This document shows, one piece after another, positions 33,406-41,653 of a DNA stretch of 41,653 nt. This DNA is from Gammaproteobacteria bacterium. Lineage in GTDB: Bacteria > Pseudomonadota > Gammaproteobacteria > S012-40. Every line of letters starts with the position of its first letter. Position 1 is the first letter of the stretch. A program made the translations under genes and the position numbers. The DNA is taken from positions 1 through 41,653 of the forward strand of contig JAOUHV010000023.1 of NCBI GenBank assembly GCA_029884425.1. The letters run 5' to 3'. The notes under the pieces are model-generated. The model worked only from the letters and a program-made list of their open reading frames with translations, did not search any database and was not told the DNA's origin.

Positions 33406-36255
33406 ATGACACAGCCGTTTCCAATTATTGGAACTGAAAATTATCTGGAGTATCTAGCTCGCCGATTCGGAAGTCATGGACAAGCTTGTGGCTGGGATTG
33501 GGGGGTTGGATCAAAGACGCAGCGCTTTAATCAGGGCTACCTGAAATTAATTGGCGCAGATATATTTTCTTTGGAATTTTTACACGAAAACTGGTTGCAA
33601 CGCATTCATCCTGATGACCGGGCGGAAGTGGAATCGCAATTGGATTTGTTGTTGAGCGCTGGCTCGCCTGTGTATCGCAGTATCCACCGAATGCGTGCGG
33701 ACGATGGTCGATATCGCTGGATTTGTGAATGTGGGATAGCGCAACGCAATGTCGATGGTCAGGCTTATCGTGTACTGACAGTGGCAGCGCCACTGATGCA
33801 AAATGTCTCGAGTAGTTCGACCAATGCGCTGATTGATAATGTTGTAGATGGCATTATTACTGTTTCTTCACAAGGCATCATTGAATCGGCCAACGAATCC
33901 ATCCAGTATCTATTGGGCTACACGCCTGATGAGTTGTTGGGGAAAAATATTTCCATGCTGATGGGTGATGAAATTGCTGTTTGCCACGATGAATATATGC
34001 AGAGATATCAAGGCGGTGGTGGCGGCAGCATTGTTGGTCAGGGGTTGCGCGAACTGGTAGCCAAGCACAAGGATGGGCGTTCGATTGATATCAGTCTGGG
34101 GGTGAATGTCGCCAATATTGGTGGAAGGGAAGTATTTGTTGGTGCATTTCGAGATGTGAGCGAACAAAAGGCAGCGGAGCGTATACTTCGCAGCCGGGAA
34201 AAATTGCTCAGTTTCGCCCAACGTATTGCCCACATTGGCAGTTGGAGCTGGAATGTGGTGACGGGTGAAAACTCCTGGACAGATGAGATGTATCGCATTT
34301 TTGGATTGACGCCAGACGCCTTTCCGCCCGACATGGATCAGTTTGTCAGATTTGTTCATCCCCAGGATAGAGATCAAGTGGTGGATGGTATCACTGCGGC
34401 GTTGGTGTTTGGCCGTACCTGTGAAATTGTGCATCGCATTGTGCGGAAAGACGGTGAAATTCGGGTGGTATTGCAGCAGGGCGAAGTTGAAATCGGCGTC
34501 AACCAGAAACCCTATTACATTACCCTGGTTGTTCATGATATTACCGAGCAGTTTAGTGCCGAGGAGCAGTTGCGCAAGCTCAACGAAAACCTCGAACAAA
34601 TCATCGAAGATCGAACAGCAAAACTGGAAGCGAAAAATACCGAGCTTGATGCTGCGCTGTCCCAGGCTCAGGATGCAACGCGTTCCAAGTCGGAATTTTT
34701 GGCCAATATGAGTCATGAAATTCGAACGCCGATGAACGGCGTACTGGGCATGCTCGGTTTGTTGCGTGACAGCGGACTAAGTGCCGAGCAGGCGGACTTT
34801 GCCAGTACAGCGTATAACTCGGCTGAAACATTGCTGACGCTGCTGAATGATATTCTCGATTTTTCAAAAATTGAAGCCGGCAAAATGACGCTGGAAAAAA
34901 TTGATTTTGACATTCGTTCTGTGGCTGAGGATGTTGTTGAGTTGCTGGCGGAGCGGGCGCATAGCAAGGGTATAGAAATCAGCAGTTTTGTTGTCGAGAA
35001 TGTCCCGACTATGGTGGTGGGTGATCCTACCCGTCTTCGTCAGGTGCTGACCAATCTGATTGGTAACGCCATCAAATTCACATCGGTTGGCGAGGTGACA
35101 TTGCAAATTAATTATCTTGAACAACTACCTGGCGGTCATCGATTGCGTGTCGAAGTTCGTGATACTGGAATTGGCATTCCTGAAAATGCTAGGCAAAAAA
35201 TATTTGAATCATTTTCGCAGGCCGATGGTAGCACGACGAGAAATTTTGGAGGCACTGGCTTGGGATTGACCATCAGTCGTCAGTTGGTCCAGCTAATGGA
35301 TGGCGAGATTGGAGTTGACTCGGAAGTGAACAAAGGAAGTGTTTTCTGGTTTACGCTGGAGTTGGGCGAAAGCAGTGTCGAGAGTACACGCAGTTCTGAA
35401 TATGATGTGGCTTCGTTGCGTGGCGTGCGGGTGTTGGTGGTGGATGACAATCAAACCAATCGCGAGATATTTAAGCGAACCCTGGCGGCATGGTCGATGG
35501 AGGTTGTTCCCGTTGAAGGTCATGCGCAGGCGCTGCAACAGCTTTCTCAGGCACATGATGGCAAACAGGATTTCCAGGTTGTGCTGCTGGACATGGCAAT
35601 GCCTGAATGTAATGGCATGCAGTTGGCGCAAAAGATTCGGGATTTGCCCATCGTGCAACCGCAGCTCGCTTTGCTCAGTTCGATGTTTTTTGGCCGCAAG
35701 GATGATGAGTACCATGCGCTCAATATTGTCCATTGTCTGAATAAACCGGTTCGCAAGCGTCAGTTGTATGAATTATTGTGTTCAATGGTGCGGGGGCAAA
35801 CCTCGAGTCAAGATGTGGCAGACAAAATATTTGATCTGGCCGCAGGCTCGGCAAAACAGGTTGTGCGAGTCGAGCGAATTTTGGTCGCTGAAGACAATAG
35901 CATTAACCAAAAGGTTATTTCGGCCATGCTGAAAAAATCGGGGTTTGAAGCGCAGATGGTTGGCAATGGTGTGGAAGCGGTCAAAGCCTGGGAGAATGGC
36001 GGTGTTGATCTGATTTTTATGGATTGCCAAATGCCCGAAATGGACGGCTATACGGCCACCGGAAAAATTCGTGAGCTGGAGCAGGCGAAAGGTGGGCATG
36101 TGCCTATCGTCGCATTAACTGCCAATGCGATGCAGGGTGACGAGGAAAAATGTCGCGCAGCCGGCATGGATGATTATCTCACCAAGCCGCTGCGCGAAAA
36201 AAACTTGCAGGATAAACTGGCGCACTGGTTGCCGCAAAAACAAAATGCGGCGTGA
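33406..36255 (+). CDS. Hybrid histidine kinase with three PAS and two receiver domains
   Basis: This 949-residue protein has no clear membrane segments, so it is probably cytoplasmic. Domains: PAS_3-like (about 20-125), PAS (about 135-255, NVVDGIITVSSQGIIESANESIQ), PAS_3-like (about 270-380, AHIGSWSWNVVTGENSWTDEMY), a coiled coil, HisKA with phospho-acceptor His437 (LANMSHEIRTPMNG), HATPase (FGGTGLGLTIS), first receiver (Asp729 in LLDMAMPECNG) and second receiver (Asp873 in FMDCQMPEMDGY). There is no Hpt domain, so phosphotransfer needs a partner. The AGGAA ribosome-binding site is close to the ATG. The stop is two bases from the convergent gene. Confidence 0.95.
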   Translation: MTQPFPIIGTENYLEYLARRFGSHGQACGWDWGVGSKTQRFNQGYLKLIGADIFSLEFLHENWLQRIHPDDRAEVESQLDLLLSAGSPVYRSIHRMRADDGRYRWICECGIAQRNVDGQAYRVLTVAAPLMQNVSSSSTNALIDNVVDGIITVSSQGIIESANESIQYLLGYTPDELLGKNISMLMGDEIAVCHDEYMQRYQGGGGGSIVGQGLRELVAKHKDGRSIDISLGVNVANIGGREVFVGAFRDVSEQKAAERILRSREKLLSFAQRIAHIGSWSWNVVTGENSWTDEMYRIFGLTPDAFPPDMDQFVRFVHPQDRDQVVDGITAALVFGRTCEIVHRIVRKDGEIRVVLQQGEVEIGVNQKPYYITLVVHDITEQFSAEEQLRKLNENLEQIIEDRTAKLEAKNTELDAALSQAQDATRSKSEFLANMSHEIRTPMNGVLGMLGLLRDSGLSAEQADFASTAYNSAETLLTLLNDILDFSKIEAGKMTLEKIDFDIRSVAEDVVELLAERAHSKGIEISSFVVENVPTMVVGDPTRLRQVLTNLIGNAIKFTSVGEVTLQINYLEQLPGGHRLRVEVRDTGIGIPENARQKIFESFSQADGSTTRNFGGTGLGLTISRQLVQLMDGEIGVDSEVNKGSVFWFTLELGESSVESTRSSEYDVASLRGVRVLVVDDNQTNREIFKRTLAAWSMEVVPVEGHAQALQQLSQAHDGKQDFQVVLLDMAMPECNGMQLAQKIRDLPIVQPQLALLSSMFFGRKDDEYHALNIVHCLNKPVRKRQLYELLCSMVRGQTSSQDVADKIFDLAAGSAKQVVRVERILVAEDNSINQKVISAMLKKSGFEAQMVGNGVEAVKAWENGGVDLIFMDCQMPEMDGYTATGKIRELEQAKGGHVPIVALTANAMQGDEEKCRAAGMDDYLTKPLREKNLQDKLAHWLPQKQNAA

Positions 36256-36257
36256 TA

Positions 36258-37517
36258 TCAGGCACCGTAGATGTTGTCACCCCAGAATGAAAATAGCACT
36301 TCTTCGCAGTTGGGTTCACCAATGGTGACGGTGTCTAACAGAACATCGTTGCCGTCAAAAATGCTTAGCGTGCCGTCTGTTGGGTTGGGAATGAAAACAT
36401 GGCTGATTTGCGTTCCCTGGTGGGCAAAGGCGATAGGGCGACGACCACAACTGGCTTTGCCGACTTGCAGTGTTTTTTGTAATTGAATCGCCGGCAGTTT
36501 GCTGGTGTCGTAAACCTGGACGCTGGTGTTTTGCAGGTTGTTAAATTGCGTACCTTTGCCGGTGCTGGCCGAGGTTAAATACAGTTTTTTACCATCAAGG
36601 CTGAAACGATAGACGCTGGGATAAAAATCCTGCAGATCCAAATGGGCGACGGTGTCACCGCTGCTGGCATCCAGTACAGTCAGTTTGCCAATCACGTGAT
36701 CGGGGTTGGATTTGCGATCAGCGCCCTTGCCGACCAAAAACCGGCCTTCAGCGGAGCCCAGCAAATTGCTGCAGTGTTTGAGTTGGTAACGATTTTCAAT
36801 TTCCAGCGTACGTGGATCAATGACGACGATGGTGCCGTAGCCGTTATTGAGACTGAAAATTTTACCTTGCGATGTGGCGTATAAAATGCCGTGCGGGAAA
36901 GCATTGTTGGGAACGCAATCCTGGCCACCGTTTTCTTTTTCTGGTTCGCACAGGTTGATGACTTTCAGAATTTTCAGGAATTGATCTGGATTGCTTTCAT
37001 CGTTGCCAACGATGCACATGGTGCCGTCTAACAGATCGGAAACGAAAGCGAGCTTGGGAACATCTGGATGTTGTGCGCTGGGTGCGCTAAACGCCGTCAT
37101 GTGATGACCGCGACCAACGCACAGGGTTTTCAGAACTTTGCCGGTTTTGCGATTGACGACAGTAACGCTGGAGCCACCGTTCGGACAGTTTACCGGGTCA
37201 TTGCCGGTGTCTTCGTCGCCGTCATAGACAAACCAGATGCGATTGTGCGCAGGGTCAAGGTAGGCGTAGGCAGGAAATACATCGGCAGGTAATTCGTTGC
37301 TTTGGACGACGGTTTTGCTCTGCGGGTCCATGCTGATGGCTTGACCGTCACCGTTGATGCCGAAAAAATAGGGACGGGCAGCGGGCGTTTTGCCAGTGGC
37401 TTGCGTCATGGGCAGTTGTGCAACACTAAAACCGTTTTTGTCGGGGCGGACTACGGCGATGGTTCCCTTGGAACCGTAGTTGGAATGGCAAACTAGGGCC
37501 CAGTCTTGATTCTGCAT
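36258..37517 (-). CDS. YVTN-like beta-propeller protein of unknown function
   Basis: The product is about 419 residues from the ATG at 37517, which has AAAGG upstream; an in-frame ATG at 37574 would add 19 residues and has a worse site. Repeated blade-like segments occur (KGTIAVVRPDKNGFSVAQL, SSVTVVNRKTGKVLKTLCVG, YGTIVVIDPRTLEIENRYQL, KLTVLDASSGDTVAHLDL, DGTLSIFDGNDVLLDTVTIG), indicating a six- or seven-bladed propeller. Five or more cysteines are scattered (NCPNGG, LCEPEKENGGQDC, SCGRRP). There is no signal peptide with this start. Possible roles are a binding scaffold or an enzyme of the YncE/lactonase type; no catalytic motif is recognisable. It is convergent with the hybrid kinase and divergent from the FadL gene. 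Confidence 0.8.
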   Translation of the reverse strand: MQNQDWALVCHSNYGSKGTIAVVRPDKNGFSVAQLPMTQATGKTPAARPYFFGINGDGQAISMDPQSKTVVQSNELPADVFPAYAYLDPAHNRIWFVYDGDEDTGNDPVNCPNGGSSVTVVNRKTGKVLKTLCVGRGHHMTAFSAPSAQHPDVPKLAFVSDLLDGTMCIVGNDESNPDQFLKILKVINLCEPEKENGGQDCVPNNAFPHGILYATSQGKIFSLNNGYGTIVVIDPRTLEIENRYQLKHCSNLLGSAEGRFLVGKGADRKSNPDHVIGKLTVLDASSGDTVAHLDLQDFYPSVYRFSLDGKKLYLTSASTGKGTQFNNLQNTSVQVYDTSKLPAIQLQKTLQVGKASCGRRPIAFAHQGTQISHVFIPNPTDGTLSIFDGNDVLLDTVTIGEPNCEEVLFSFWGDNIYGA

Positions 37518-37681
37518 TGTTTCAACCTTTGCTTGAGAAAATGTCGTGCCCACAAGGCGTGAGTTGCTAATCATACCTTGCCCGGTGTTTTTCTCAACTG
37601 AAAGGCGCTGGTGTTGTTCATTCAGTAGCGCTAGTCTTGTTTCTATGAATTGGCGTCATCACTGTGTTTAAGGAGGAAAGA

Positions 37682-39031
37682 GTGGTCATTGATAAACGGG
37701 GCTATTGGTGGTTGGGGATCTGTCTGCAGACATGCAGTTTACCGGTGCTGGCGGGGGGCTTTGGTTTGAGCGAGCAATCCGCCTCTGGCATGGGTAGCTC
37801 GTTTGCCAGTGGCGGTGCGGCGGCGGAGGATGCCAGTACGATGTTTTTTAATCCCGCCAGCATGACCGTGTTGCAGAAAAAACAGTTGGTGGCGGCGGGG
37901 CATTTGATTGTGCCGAGCAGTGATTTCAGTAATGACAATTCGACGGCCTACATCGGCCCCAATGCCATTGGTCCGATTGGCGGCAACGATGGCGACGCTG
38001 GCATCAATTCCCTGGTGCCTAATGCCTATCTGCTGTTGCCTCTGGGCGAACGGATGCGCGCCGGTCTGGGAGTGAACGTGCCGTTTGGTTCGACATCCGA
38101 ATACGATGATGACTGGGTCGGACGTTATCATGGCGTGCATTCGTCCATGCGTGCGGTAAACGTCAATCCCGCGTTTTCATTTCAGCTAAGTCCCTCGGTG
38201 TCCGTGGGGGCTGGCGTGAATATGCAGTACGTTGACGTGAAATTAACCAGCGCTATCGATTTGGGCAGTTTGTGTGTGGCCGCGTTTGATTTAACCACCT
38301 GTAATAGCGCCGGTCTGCAGCCCATGCAAGACGATGGTTATGCCGTAGTCACCGGAGACAACTGGGGCTATGGCTGGAATGCCGGCGTGTTGATGGAGCA
38401 TGAAGGGCGGCGTTTTTCGCTGGCATATCGTTCCTCGGTGAAACAGTCGGTGGATGGCAAGGCCGATTTCAGCATTCCCGCCAATGCGCAATTTATGACT
38501 GCTGGTGGCACGCAACTGGTGGATACCGGCGCGCATTCCGAGGTGACCATGCCGGCCAGTTTGTCGGCATCGTGGTTTGTACCGGTAAATCCGAGTCTGG
38601 CGGTGATGGCGGATGTGACCGTCACACGCTGGTCGTCATTTCAGGAGCTACGCATCAGCTATGACAGTGAGCAAGAAGATACGGTGACATATCACCAATG
38701 GGCCGACAGTTGGCGTTATGCATTGGGTGCACGCTACCGATTGGCGGATGATCTGCAATTGCGCGTGGGGGCGGCGTATGACAAAACTCCGCTGAAGCAG
38801 GATCAGTATCGGACGGTGCGGATTCCAACCAATGATTTTTACTGGCTAAGTGCCGGTGGACGTTACAATCTCTCGCCGGATTTCTGGCTGGATTTCGCCT
38901 ACGGCTATATCACCGCGCCAACCGGCAAGGTGGATAACGCGCTCGTCAGTCAGGCAACGCCGCATCGTGCTCGCGGTAGTTTTGAAACCGATGTACACAT
39001 TGTCAGTGCCCAGGCCACATGGAACTTCTAA
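37682..39031 (+). CDS. OmpP1/FadL-family outer-membrane transporter
   Basis: The product is 449 residues from the GTG at 37682, chosen because a strong AAGGAGG (37670-37676) sits five bases before it; an in-frame GTG at 37664 overlaps that site. A signal peptide ends LPVLA before GGFGLSEQSASGMGSSFASGG, the FadL hatch motif, followed by the typical DASTMFFNPASMT. The rest is a 14-stranded barrel pattern ending in Phe (QATWNF). FadL proteins take up long-chain fatty acids or other hydrophobic compounds by lateral diffusion. The following lipase gene starts three bases after its stop, so the two are likely coexpressed. Confidence 0.93.
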   Translation: MVIDKRGYWWLGICLQTCSLPVLAGGFGLSEQSASGMGSSFASGGAAAEDASTMFFNPASMTVLQKKQLVAAGHLIVPSSDFSNDNSTAYIGPNAIGPIGGNDGDAGINSLVPNAYLLLPLGERMRAGLGVNVPFGSTSEYDDDWVGRYHGVHSSMRAVNVNPAFSFQLSPSVSVGAGVNMQYVDVKLTSAIDLGSLCVAAFDLTTCNSAGLQPMQDDGYAVVTGDNWGYGWNAGVLMEHEGRRFSLAYRSSVKQSVDGKADFSIPANAQFMTAGGTQLVDTGAHSEVTMPASLSASWFVPVNPSLAVMADVTVTRWSSFQELRISYDSEQEDTVTYHQWADSWRYALGARYRLADDLQLRVGAAYDKTPLKQDQYRTVRIPTNDFYWLSAGGRYNLSPDFWLDFAYGYITAPTGKVDNALVSQATPHRARGSFETDVHIVSAQATWNF

Positions 39032-39033
39032 CG

Positions 39034-41174
39034 ATGAAAAACAAATTTCTTATTTTATCTGTATCATTGTTGACGCTGCTGGTCAGCGGCTGTTGGGATG
39101 ATTCTCGTAGTACTCATTTGCAGGATCGCTTGGCCACTGATTCGAATCCGGATTCGATGTTTATTGCCGAGTTTGATCCTGCCAATAGCGTGATTCCGTT
39201 TCCCAATAATTTGTTGTTTGCCGCAGTAAGTGGCAGCGATGGCAGTGTAGCGCAAGCGGCCGATGGCACGGTCAACGTGCCGTACAAAGCGACGGATGAT
39301 GATGCCAGCGTAAAGGCAGCATTGAGCGCGCTGGACGGATTTTCCACCACCGCGCCGATCACAACGACGTTCAATTCGACCATTGATGCGGCGAGTGTGA
39401 TTGGCAGTGTGCGCGTGTTTGAAGTCACGCTCAGTGGCGTCGGTGGTGCGGTGGTGGCAATAAATCGTGAGCTGCTCCTGGACGATGAATTTGCCACGGT
39501 AGCCAAAGACAAAACGCTGGCGATTGTGCCGATGAAACCGTTGAAACCCAAAACGTCGTATCTGGTGACGGTGAGCAAGGGCTTAATGGGACGCAATGGT
39601 GATGCGGCCAAACCTTCGATTGCTTATGCATTGGCCAAGCGTACCTCGCCGCTGTTTGATGGCACCCACAGTACGGTGGCCGCACTGGATGATATCAGCG
39701 CGCAAAAATTTGAAGCGGTTCGGCAGTTGACCAATTTCGCAGAGTCGGCGGTTGAGGGATATACCGTGACCAATGATGTGACGAGCACTCCCGACTTGTT
39801 GGCGGCAGACATTGTGCTTAGCTGGTCGTTCACCACTCAATCCATTACCGACGTGATGAATGCGGTGTACAGTGCGGCGGTGAGCGCAACACCGGTGAGT
39901 TCGGTTACCTCAACGGCGATTGCTGAGTTGGCGGACATGGTTCCTGGAGCCAATGTGTATGAAGGGACGTTGAGCATTCCGTATTACCTGGATGCTGAAA
40001 TTACCCCAACACATATTGGACCACTCACAGGTCATTGGCAGAGCGCAGATGGACGCGAAGTTTATTGGGCGAATCCGGTGGTGCCCAAGTCCACTACGCA
40101 AACCATTCCGCTGTTGTTGTCGGTACCCAAAACCGCCAAACCTGGGGCTGGTTGGCCGGTGGTGATATTCCAGCACGGCATTACTCGTTCACGTGCTGAC
40201 ATGCTGACATGCTGGCGGTGGCCAATAAATTAGCACTGGATGGTTTTGCAGTGGTGGCGATTGATTTGCCGTTGCACGGTATTTTGAGCACGGATGCGGG
40301 TGTTGGTCTGCTGTTGACCAAGGGGGCGGCTGAGCGAAATTTTGCGTTGGATCTAGTGAGTCAAAATGCCGATGGCAGCATTGCTGCGTCGGGGGCGGAT
40401 GGTGTGGTTGACAGTTCCGGCCGGCACTATATCAACTTTACCTCGCTGTTGACCGCACGTGACAATACTCGTCAGGCGGTGGCGGACTTGTTTGCGCTGA
40501 CATCGTCGTTGACTGACATGAGCTATGACAATGTGGTCGGCGGTGACTTTGATACCAGCAAAATTTATTTTGTGGGGCACTCACTGGGCGGCATTGTTGG
40601 CTCAATGTTCCTGCGCTATGACAGTCGGGTACGCGATGCCGTGCTGGCTATGCCCGGTGGCGGTATTCTGAAAATGCTGGATGGATCGCCACGATTTGGT
40701 CCAGAAATTCGCGCTGGTCTGGAGAGTGTGGCGGGTTTGAAATCCGGAACTGCAGAATACGACGCATTTATGATTGCAGCGCAAACGGTGCTGGATAGCT
40801 CTGATCCGATTAATGTCGCCGCAGATGTTAGCGCCGGACGTGGCGTGTTGATGTTTGAAGTGCTGGGCGATGCGGTAATTCCCAATGAAGTGGCAGATGC
40901 GCCGCTGTCAGGTACCAAACCGTTGGCCGGATTGATGGGGTTAAGTGCGACAACAGCGTCGGTGACAGATACGGGCGTGAATTTGACAAAACTGGTGAAG
41001 TTCGGCAAGGGTCATCATGGTTCGGTGTTAACGCCAACGGATGCGAATGATCAAGCCAATGCAGATTCTGCGGCGGTGTATGCGGAAATGCAATCGTTAA
41101 TGGCTGAATTCATCAGCAAAGATGGTAAAGCAGTCACGCTGAATAATACAGCACTGATGGATCTTAATCCTTAG
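39034..41174 (+). pseudogene. Frameshifted Pla-1/Cef-family extracellular lipase (lipoprotein)
   Basis: Two overlapping frames (39034-40233 and on to 41174) together match one lipase of about 710 residues. The first part has lipobox LLVSGC (Cys20), the virulence-factor lipase N-terminal domain (FDPANSVIPFPNNLLF) and the start of the hydrolase domain with the oxyanion motif VVIFQHGITRSRADM. The second frame continues (MLAVANKLALDGFAVVAIDLPLHGI) with the nucleophile motif GHSLGG (Ser codon at 40582) and the catalytic His region GHHGSVL. The break coincides with a tandem duplication of TGCTGACA (40194-40209); one copy restores a continuous frame through RADMLAVAN. Either a mutation, a phase-variable repeat or a sequence error. 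Confidence 0.88.
40194..40214 (+). repeat. 8-bp tandem repeat causing the lipase frameshift
   Basis: TGCTGACA occurs twice in tandem (40194-40201 and 40202-40209), followed by the partial copy TGCTG (40210-40214). Eight bases are not a multiple of three, so the number of units decides whether the lipase frame is open. Removing one unit gives one continuous coding frame. Confidence 0.9.
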
Positions 41175-41199
41175 TTAAAAAGGCTTATTGCAATTTCGA

Positions 41200-41225
41200 G
41201 GGCGCACAGTGTGCGCCCTTTTTTT
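41200..41225 (+). terminator. Rho-independent terminator after the lipase gene
   Basis: GGGCGCAC (41200-41207) pairs perfectly with GTGCGCCC (41211-41218) around an AGT loop and is followed by seven Ts (41219-41225). It lies 25 bases past the lipase stop codon and ends the FadL-lipase transcript. Confidence 0.92.
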
Positions 41226-41472
41226 GTGGCCAAATTTTATCAGGTCAAATTTTTGTAAATAAATGTACAAAATAAAATTTGTGTCGAAGCCGGGTGGTGG
41301 TATCTGCCGCTATAAAATTCTGGATACATCCATTCCGTGCAAAAAATGATTAGTAGAAGTGTGTTTTTTTTGTTGGCAGAGATTAGGTGAGTGGAGCTTG
41401 GGTGATGAATTTTTTGATTCTCCTGATGTTTGGTGATAATCAGCTCGGTCGTATGTGTCGAGGGGAGGGGTA
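41226..41472. other. Intergenic leader with AT-rich inverted repeats
   Basis: CAAATTTTAT (41231-41240) and ATAAAATTTG (41272-41281) are perfect 10-base inverted arms; a third related copy, CAAATTTTTG, lies at 41246-41255. The region presumably carries the promoter of the gene at 41473 (a TATAAA occurs at 41312-41317, without a good -35). I see no convincing gene here. Confidence 0.4.
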
Positions 41473-41653
41473 ATGCGTCAGCGAATTTCCATTCTAATCC
41501 CGCTGGCATTGATCATTGTTACCCTGCTTGCCAGTTGGGTTACATTCATTTTTTCATTGAATATAGAAACAGAAAAAATAAAGCGAGAATCAATCAGTGA
41601 TCTGTCAGAAGACTTGGTTAGGCTGCAAAATGTATTTATGTTGGGTGTGGATA
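41473..41653 (+). CDS. Start of a membrane protein, probably a sensor (partial)
   Basis: The first 60 codons of a gene run off the right edge. The ATG has a strong GGAGGGG ribosome-binding site just upstream. The protein begins with basic MRQR, a hydrophobic helix (about residues 5-29, ISILIPLALIIVTLLASWVTFIF), then a charged helical stretch (ETEKIKRESISDLSEDLVRLQNVF). This pattern is usual for the N-terminus of membrane-bound sensor kinases, diguanylate cyclases or chemoreceptors, but the visible part does not tell which. Confidence 0.75.
   Translation, partial: MRQRISILIPLALIIVTLLASWVTFIFSLNIETEKIKRESISDLSEDLVRLQNVFMLGVD

Noticed and set aside
1..41653. Search by eye for CRISPR arrays, tRNA/rRNA genes, integrases and transposases
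   Set aside because: No regularly spaced repeats, cloverleaf sequences or recombinase genes were found; the two REPIN-like elements are the only dispersed repeats seen.

Overview
The window looks like a chromosomal segment of a free-living, probably aquatic, Gammaproteobacterium. The evidence is a full type II secretion (T2SS) gene set in the gammaproteobacterial order, a glcDEF glycolate oxidase operon, an RND efflux pair, an OmpP1/FadL porin followed by a Pla-1/Cef-type lipase, and REPIN-like repeats. I cannot name the genus. No rRNA, tRNA, CRISPR array, integrase or transposase gene was seen.

Layout. 1-1128 is a patchwork: a truncated, frameshifted copy of part of the gene at 1129-1530, then two REPIN-like repeats bracketing a lone PEP-CTERM protein gene. 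1129-5305 (minus) holds an SLC13/RCK_C permease with a thioredoxin-like partner, a small membrane protein and a putative outer-membrane protein. 5418-9171 (minus) is glcDEF. 9363-10678 has an orphan receiver-domain protein converging on a ROK sugar kinase. 10840-15064 (plus) is a three-gene unit ending in two tandem paralogous lipoproteins with HExxH zinc-protease motifs. 15235-29165 carries gspCDEF and gspGHIJKLMN, split by about 2.5 kb that holds a small exported protein, a terminator-like hairpin, a membrane protein with a PDC-like sensor domain, and an exported pentapeptide-repeat protein. 29185-33300 is an RND adaptor and pump. 33406-36255 is a hybrid histidine kinase, convergent with a beta-propeller-like protein. 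37682-41174 is a FadL-family porin translationally coupled to a lipase gene broken by an 8-bp tandem duplication. The window ends inside a new membrane protein gene.

How the genes may work together. The T2SS genes encode a complete trans-envelope machine except for the prepilin peptidase GspO, which is not in the window. The tandem metalloprotease lipoproteins just upstream are plausible substrates. The lipase and FadL would form a lipid-scavenging pair if the lipase reading frame were restored. The glc operon converts glycolate to glyoxylate.

The observations most worth checking are the tandem lipoprotein proteases beside the T2SS, the 8-bp frameshift in the lipase, the covarying REPIN hairpins around the PEP-CTERM gene, the terminator placed directly before the PDC-protein start codon, the apparently cytoplasmic PDC domain, and a symmetric direct-repeat/palindrome array at 10747-10788.
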